Below, one piece after another: positions 58,791 to 64,000 of a stretch of 64,000 nucleotides of DNA (positions within the stretch are counted from its first letter, which is position 1; every line of letters starts with the position of its first letter). Below the pieces are notes generated by a model. It was not told the DNA's origin and searched no databases. It saw only the letters and a list, made by a program, of their open reading frames with translations. The stretch covers positions 100,923,552 to 100,987,551 of the forward strand of contig NC_073313.1 of assembly GCF_027595985.1 (NCBI RefSeq), read 5' to 3'. The position numbers and the translations under genes were made by a program. The DNA is from Sorex araneus (lineage: Eukaryota > Chordata > Mammalia > Eulipotyphla > Soricidae).

Positions 58791-59029
58791 GGTAGGCATT
58801 TAAAACATTAAATCCAAACCCAAGAATGCTTTAAATAACCTTTGAGGTCATTCTCAGCCGCAAAACTAAGAATTTGTATTTTTGAGATCTATTTAAGTAA
58901 AATTATGCATGGCTTGAAACAATCATTTTCTAGGGAAATATATTTATGCTGCCTTTTGCAAATCAAAGTTCAATTTGACTTTTTTGGGAAGAAAACGTTT
59001 ACTTTTATATTTGCTTTTGCAAGCCACAA

Positions 59030-59325
59030 CTAGTCGTGCTCATATCTTACTCCCACCTCTGCACTCAGAAATCACTCCTGGCAGATTGCCAAAGATCAAA
59101 CCCAGGTTGTTGCATGCAAGAACAAACACCCCACTCTACTATCTCTCTGACCCTCAAATCCTTTGAGTTTATTTAAAATTTTTTGGGGTGGTGGCCACAT
59201 TGGTCTTTGTTCAGGGCATATTCCTGGCTCTACACTCAGGGATCACTCCTTGGGGTGCTGAGATCAAACCTGGTCGACTGGATGCAAGGCAAATGCTCTG
59301 CCCACTGTACTATCACTCTGACCCC
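59030..59325 (-). mobile_element. Two old SOR-type SINEs in a row
   Basis: 59030-59152 and 59176-59325 are both minus-strand, diverged short SINEs, the first lacking its tail end. Confidence 0.7.
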
Positions 59326-61104
59326 AGAACCTTTCAATTTAAAGATCAAAGACTCAAATGAAGCAAACAGCAAAAACATCCCAATGTCATTTCTCTGTCT
59401 CTCCCTTTAAACAGTTTGGGAATAATGTGAAAAAGCAGTAACTGGCCCTTTGGTATCTGTATTCTTAGTCCTGGGGGGTAGCCTCATTTTAGTCATGCTA
59501 AGCAAACATTAAGAGACCTGGGAGAGAAGCCACGGTCTTAGAGTGCCTTCCTGCCCCCGGAAAATTCCAGGTGAACAGCTTCATCCCTGGGGCCACCACT
59601 TGTGCTAAGTGCAGCTCTGAAGTTTTGTCTGGCAGCTCTGCAGTCTGTGATTCCTGGTGCCACAATGATTTCTGGCCGCACTGCAGTCAGGTCTGTACGG
59701 GTACCAACACCATATCTAAAGGATGTGATCCTTGGTGAGCACCACATTAAAAGGCATGGGAGCACTATAGTGGATTGGATCGAGTGGGAGGGCGCACAAA
59801 TCACACCCATGGTGACCATTACAATGAGAATGCTTGGTGCACCATAACGAAAGGAGTCCCAAGCACCTTGCTGAGTTTTCAAGTACCAAAACCAGGAGCA
59901 TAATAAGCAACAAGCATGCCACAGTGAGGCAGTCAGGGATATAAAACAAACAAGAAACTCCAAACATTAAAGTATTCTTCCCTTTATTCCACTGGCAAAG
60001 TTCCCCACAAATATCACATTAAAATATATCAGGTGATTGCAAGTAAGGCTTGCTTCTATTGAAGGAAATTTAGTATACTAAAATATCTTGCAAAATAAAA
60101 GTTATTGCATATTGGCAAAGTCTATAAACTGCTAACTGAAGAGCCGAGGGAAAGGAGTGTGATCTCTGAAGAGGTTGTTTTAACTTTGAACGTTATTTTC
60201 CTCAGTAACTCATCTTTTCCGATAGTGCTGCTCAGTGAGGTCTACGATCATTAAGTTAGTCAAAGGACAGTATCACTTTGCTGCAGTTTATAATAGTCTC
60301 AAACATCACTCTGTACACAATTTGGCCACTTACAGGGCATCAATTTCATTACTAATTTTGTTTGTCACTTGAACTTACTTGTAAGTATTGTTAGATTGAG
60401 AGATTCACTCCTACAGCATTCCAAGTCTTTCTATGGTCAGTTCTCCCTTACTGTTGTCCTGGAATATAAATTTACAGTGATTTACTTCTCAGCTACTACT
60501 GAGTCTAGTGAACAAAACTCAATTTTTGTTCTACAAAACAAAATTTAATTTTGTTTCTTGTTTACCTATTTAATAAAATTTTTTTCTGTATAGTTATCTA
60601 TCCAAAAATCAATAAAGCTTCCATCGTGCTTAATCCCTAGGTGCCTAAGATTAAAGAGTATTCTGTAGGACTAGCCTTTAGAAATTCTCTTTTAGATTTA
60701 GGAATAAATTTAGGAATACTTCTTTAGGTTCCTAGCAATACAGAATAGGTCCTTATTCCTCCTTATTGCTCCATTTGTTGTCATATTTATACCATCAGTT
60801 TTTTTTTGCACTAATCCCAAAACAGTATTCTATAACTGTTCATAATATTGTGAACTCATCTTATTATTATTTATTTCCATTTAAATATCTTTCATGTCTC
60901 ATTGGCATAAATATATTCAATGTCGTACATCCAGGTAGAGGGTACCATGAGTGTAAATCACATCAGAGATGAAAGGTGACAAATTAAAATGGATCATTCC
61001 AAAATTCAAAATATAATGTGTGGCTACACTGAAAAAATTTATTCTCTTAAGCTGAATACACTAGAAGAAATAGATTCTTAGAGTCATAAAATCTCTCAAA
61101 GTTG
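59326..61104. other. Unassigned sequence
   Basis: About 1.8 kb. The GC-richer part 59530-59960 has opposing short open frames (141 codons minus, 81 plus) without a recognisable family; it may be an old retroposon. The remainder is AT-rich. Confidence 0.45.
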
Positions 61105-61680
61105 AATAATGATAAAGTGGAAAGCCTAAACAGGTTTACTACAAGCAAGGAAACTGAAACAGTAATTAAAAATCTCCCCAAAAACAAAAGTCCCGGCACT
61201 GATAAATTCTACAAAACCTTTAAATAATATTTCCTACCTATACTAAAGCTCTTTCAAAATAAAGACACGGAAATCCTTCCTAAAAACACCTTGTATGATG
61301 CTAACATTACAGTAAGACCTAAAGAGATAATTTGGAAGTATCTTGGAACACAAAGATACTTCCAGAAAAGAAAATTTCAAACCAATATCCTTGATGAATA
61401 TCACTGTAAAAAGCTTTATCAAACTCTTAGCTAATCAAATCCAATAATATATTAAAAACTCACACCCTCTGATCAAATGGGATTCATCCCAGAGATGCAA
61501 GGATGGTTCAACATATACAAACCAATTAATATAATACAGCACATTAGTAAAAAGAAAGATAAAAATCATATGATTGTATAAATTGATGCAGAAAAAACTT
61601 TTGACAAGATCCGCAACATACATTCATGATAAAACCCCCAACAAAATGAGGGTGGAAGGAACGTTCCTCAAAATAAAAAT
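61105..61680 (+). mobile_element. Old L1 ORF2 fragment, left piece
   Basis: 'gaaactgaaacagtaattaaaaatctcccc', 'ccaatatccttgatgaatat', 'gggattcatcccagagatgc' and 'ttgatgcagaaaaaacttttgacaag' are the RT region of an older L1 type. It resumes at 62653 and 62907 after later insertions. Confidence 0.85.
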
Positions 61681-62652
61681 GGCCATCTTTTTAAAACAAC
61701 AATGATATATCATTTCACACCTCAGAGACTGGCCCGCATTCAAAAGAACAAAAGCAACCGGTGTTGACATGGATGTGGGGAGAAAGTTTCTCTCCTTCAC
61801 TGCTGGTGGGAAGGCCTACTGGTTCAGCCCTTTCGGAAAACAATATGGACGATTCTCAAAAAATTAGAAATTGAGCTTCCATTTGACCCAGCAATACCAC
61901 TCCTGGTAATATGTCCCAGAGAAGCAAAAAGGTATAGTAGAAATGATAAATGCATTTGTATGTTAATTTCAGCACTGTTTACAATAGCCAAAATATGGGG
62001 AAAAAAACGGAGTGCCAAAAAACAGATGACTAGTGAAAGAAAATTTGGTACATCTACACAATGGAATACTATGCAGCTGTTAGAAAAGATGAAGTCATGA
62101 TATTTGCATATAAATGGATCAACATGGAAAGTATCATGTCAAGTGAAATGAGTCAGAGAGACAGACATAGAAAGATGGCACTCATTGTGGAATATAAAAT
62201 AACTGAGTGGGAGACCAACACCCAAGATTAGTAGAGATAAAGACCAGGAGGTCTGTCCCACAGCTTAGAAACTGGCCTCACATGCTGAGGGAAAGGCAGC
62301 TTAGATAGAGAAGGGAACACCAAGTAGAGGATGTTGGGAGGACCCATTCAGGTTGGAAGATGTGAACTGAAAGTAGACTATAGACCAAACATGAAGGCCA
62401 CTGAATACCTCTATTGCAAACTACAACACCCAAAAGGAGAGAGAACAAAAGGGAATGCCCTGCCACAGAGGCAGGGTGGGGTGATGGGGGATGGGGTGGT
62501 GGTGGTGAGAGGGATCATTGTTGGAGGTGAATGTGCACTGGTGGAGGGTGGGTAAATGATCACTGTATGAGTGAAATGCAAACACAGAAGTTCAGAAGTT
62601 CGTAACTGTACATCACAGAGTTTCTCTAATGAACTTTTTAAAGGCCATCTTT
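61681..62652 (+). mobile_element. 5'-truncated younger L1 inside the old L1
   Basis: A 10-bp TSD GGCCATCTTT (61681-61690 and 62643-62652). The insert starts in the ORF2 end ('cctcagagactggcccgca', Cys-rich block) and continues through the 3' UTR of the young L1 type to 'taatgaactttttaaa'. Frame broken. Confidence 0.85.
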
Positions 62653-63350
62653 AATATGCCCACAATCAGTATAAATTTTTTAACTTTTTATTGAATCATT
62701 GTGAGACCATTATAAAGCTGTTCATGATTGAATTTCATTCATACATTTCATAATTCATTCATTCATACAGTATTCCAACACCCATCCCTCCACCAGTGTA
62801 TATTTCCCAGCACCAGTGTCCCCAGGTTCTCTGCCGTCACCCCACCCCCTTCCTTGCCTCTATGGCAGATTCTTTTTTTCTTCTCTCTCTCTGTCCAGTA
62901 TAAATCTTAATGATTAAAATCTAAAAATATTCCCTCTGAGATCAGGATATCTATTCATTTGTCTTCTATTCAACATAGTATTAGAATTCCTGGCTACAAC
63001 AATCAGGCAAGTAAAACAAATAAAAGAGATTTAAATTGGAAAAGAACTCAAATTGCCACTATTTTCAGATGACATGATGATATAGACAGAAGAATCTAAA
63101 AAGAGTATACAAAGAAATCAACAGTACAGAGAAGTGGACAGGGACAAATCAATACACAAAAATCAGTCACATTCTTATGTGCACAGAATGAATCAGAGGA
63201 GAAAATGATCAGGGAGTCTATCCCACATAAAACGCATCAAGTTATCAACTATCTAGGAATCAGCTTAACAAAGGAAGAGGGAGATATATACCATGAAAAT
63301 TTTAAATCACTTAAGAGATAGAAGAAGACATTAGGCAATAGAAAAATATC
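62653..63350 (+). mobile_element. Old L1 ORF2 fragment, right pieces
   Basis: 62653-62677 and 62907-63350 continue the L1 of 61105-61680: 'attccctctgagatcaggat', 'ctacaacaatcaggcaagta', 'ttcagatgacatgatgatat' (the RT active-site region), 'aactatctaggaatcagctt'. Interrupted by the next feature. Confidence 0.85.
62668..62906 (-). mobile_element. 5'-truncated L1-type tail with TSD
   Basis: CAGTATAAAT (62668-62677 and 62897-62906) frames about 219 bp of tail only, in minus orientation ('attgaatcattgtgagacc', 'cacccatccctccaccagtg'). Confidence 0.85.
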
Positions 63351-64000
63351 TCATGTGAATGGCACACATCCAAAAGAACAAAAGCAACCACTGTTGGAGA
63401 GGATGTGGGGAGAAAGGGGCCCTTCTACACTGCTGGTGGGAATGCCGACTGGTTCAGCACTTTTGGAAAACAATATGGACGACTCTCAAAAAATTAGAAA
63501 TTGAGCTTCATTTGATCCAGCAATACCACTTCTGGGAATATATCCTAGAGAAACAAAAAAGTGTAGTCTAAATGACATCTGCACCTGTATGTTCATTGCA
63601 GCACTGTTTACAATAGCTAGAATCTGGAAAAAAATAAAATGAGTGTCCGAGAACAGATGACTGGTTAAAGAAATTTTGGTACATCTATACAATGGAATAC
63701 TATGCAGCTGTTAGAAAGGATGAAGTCATGAACCTTGCATATAAGTGGATCAACATGGAAAGTATCATGCTAAGTGAAATGAGCCAGAAAGAAAGGGACA
63801 GACATAGAAATATTGCACTCATCTGTGGAATATAAAACTACAGAGTAGGAGACTAATCCCCAAGAATAGTAGTATATAATACCAGGAGGTTGGCTCCATA
63901 GCTTGGAAGCTGGCCTCACACACTGGGGGAAAGTCATCCCAGATACAGAAGGGAACACCAAGTAATATGTGATTGGAGATCCTTCTCGGGAAGGGAGATG
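63351..64000 (+). mobile_element. 5'-truncated younger L1, 3' end outside window
   Basis: Starts within the ORF2 end ('ggcacacatccaaaagaac', Cys-rich block at 63380-63440) and reaches the 3' UTR at the window edge. 63359-63571 is open for 70 codons, then frames shift. Its left junction lies in the old L1. Confidence 0.85.

Noticed and set aside
59538..59963. Opposing open frames of 141 and 81 codons
   Set aside because: Mutual antisense openness suggests composition, not coding; may be an old repeat.

Overview
The window looks like intergenic or intronic DNA of a shrew, most likely Sorex. I see no host protein-coding exon, rRNA gene or functional tRNA gene. The identification rests on at least a dozen copies of a tRNA-derived SINE with a recognisable A box and B box that I know from the common shrew (SOR type), on several L1 ages, and on an RTE retrotransposon whose protein resembles those of parasitic nematodes. 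Horizontal transfer of such an RTE between nematodes and the common shrew has been published, as I recall.

Layout. 1-1.3 kb is an L1 3' end. 1.8-3.2 kb is an L1-tailed non-autonomous element with tandem 5' units. 3.5-4.3, 8.1-8.7, 39.0-39.6 and 57.3-57.9 kb are non-autonomous elements with an RTE-type tail. 5.1-5.7 kb is an inverted (twin-primed) L1. 9.4-10.7 kb is an old L1/HAL1-like copy. 10.8-12.3 kb is one target site used twice. 19.7-20.7 kb looks like a 3' transduction. 21.2-27.4 kb is a near full-length but broken L1. 33.8-38.1 kb is the longest block without recognisable repeats. 45.2-48.05 kb is a decayed nematode-like RTE with a 5' inversion, split by a later L1-type insertion. 49.8-50.35 kb is a candidate ERV LTR. 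51.36-57.3 kb is a full-length L1 with both reading frames open, on the minus strand, inside a perfect 15-bp target-site duplication (TSD). 61.1-64 kb is a stack of nested L1 insertions.

How the parts fit. Two retrotransposition machines have shaped the region. L1 moves itself, the A-tailed short SINE and a non-autonomous family with about 316-336-bp 5' units and an L1-like 3' end. The RTE appears to have a second set of dependents: elements with no poly(A) tail that end in a copy of the last roughly 20 codons of the RTE reading frame plus a short simple repeat. The same tRNA-like head occurs on both the L1-tailed and the RTE-tailed SINE. This partnership between a probably horizontally acquired LINE and host SINEs is the most interesting content of the window. 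All coordinates of repeat edges are by eye and good to a few bases where a TSD is given, otherwise to some tens of bases.
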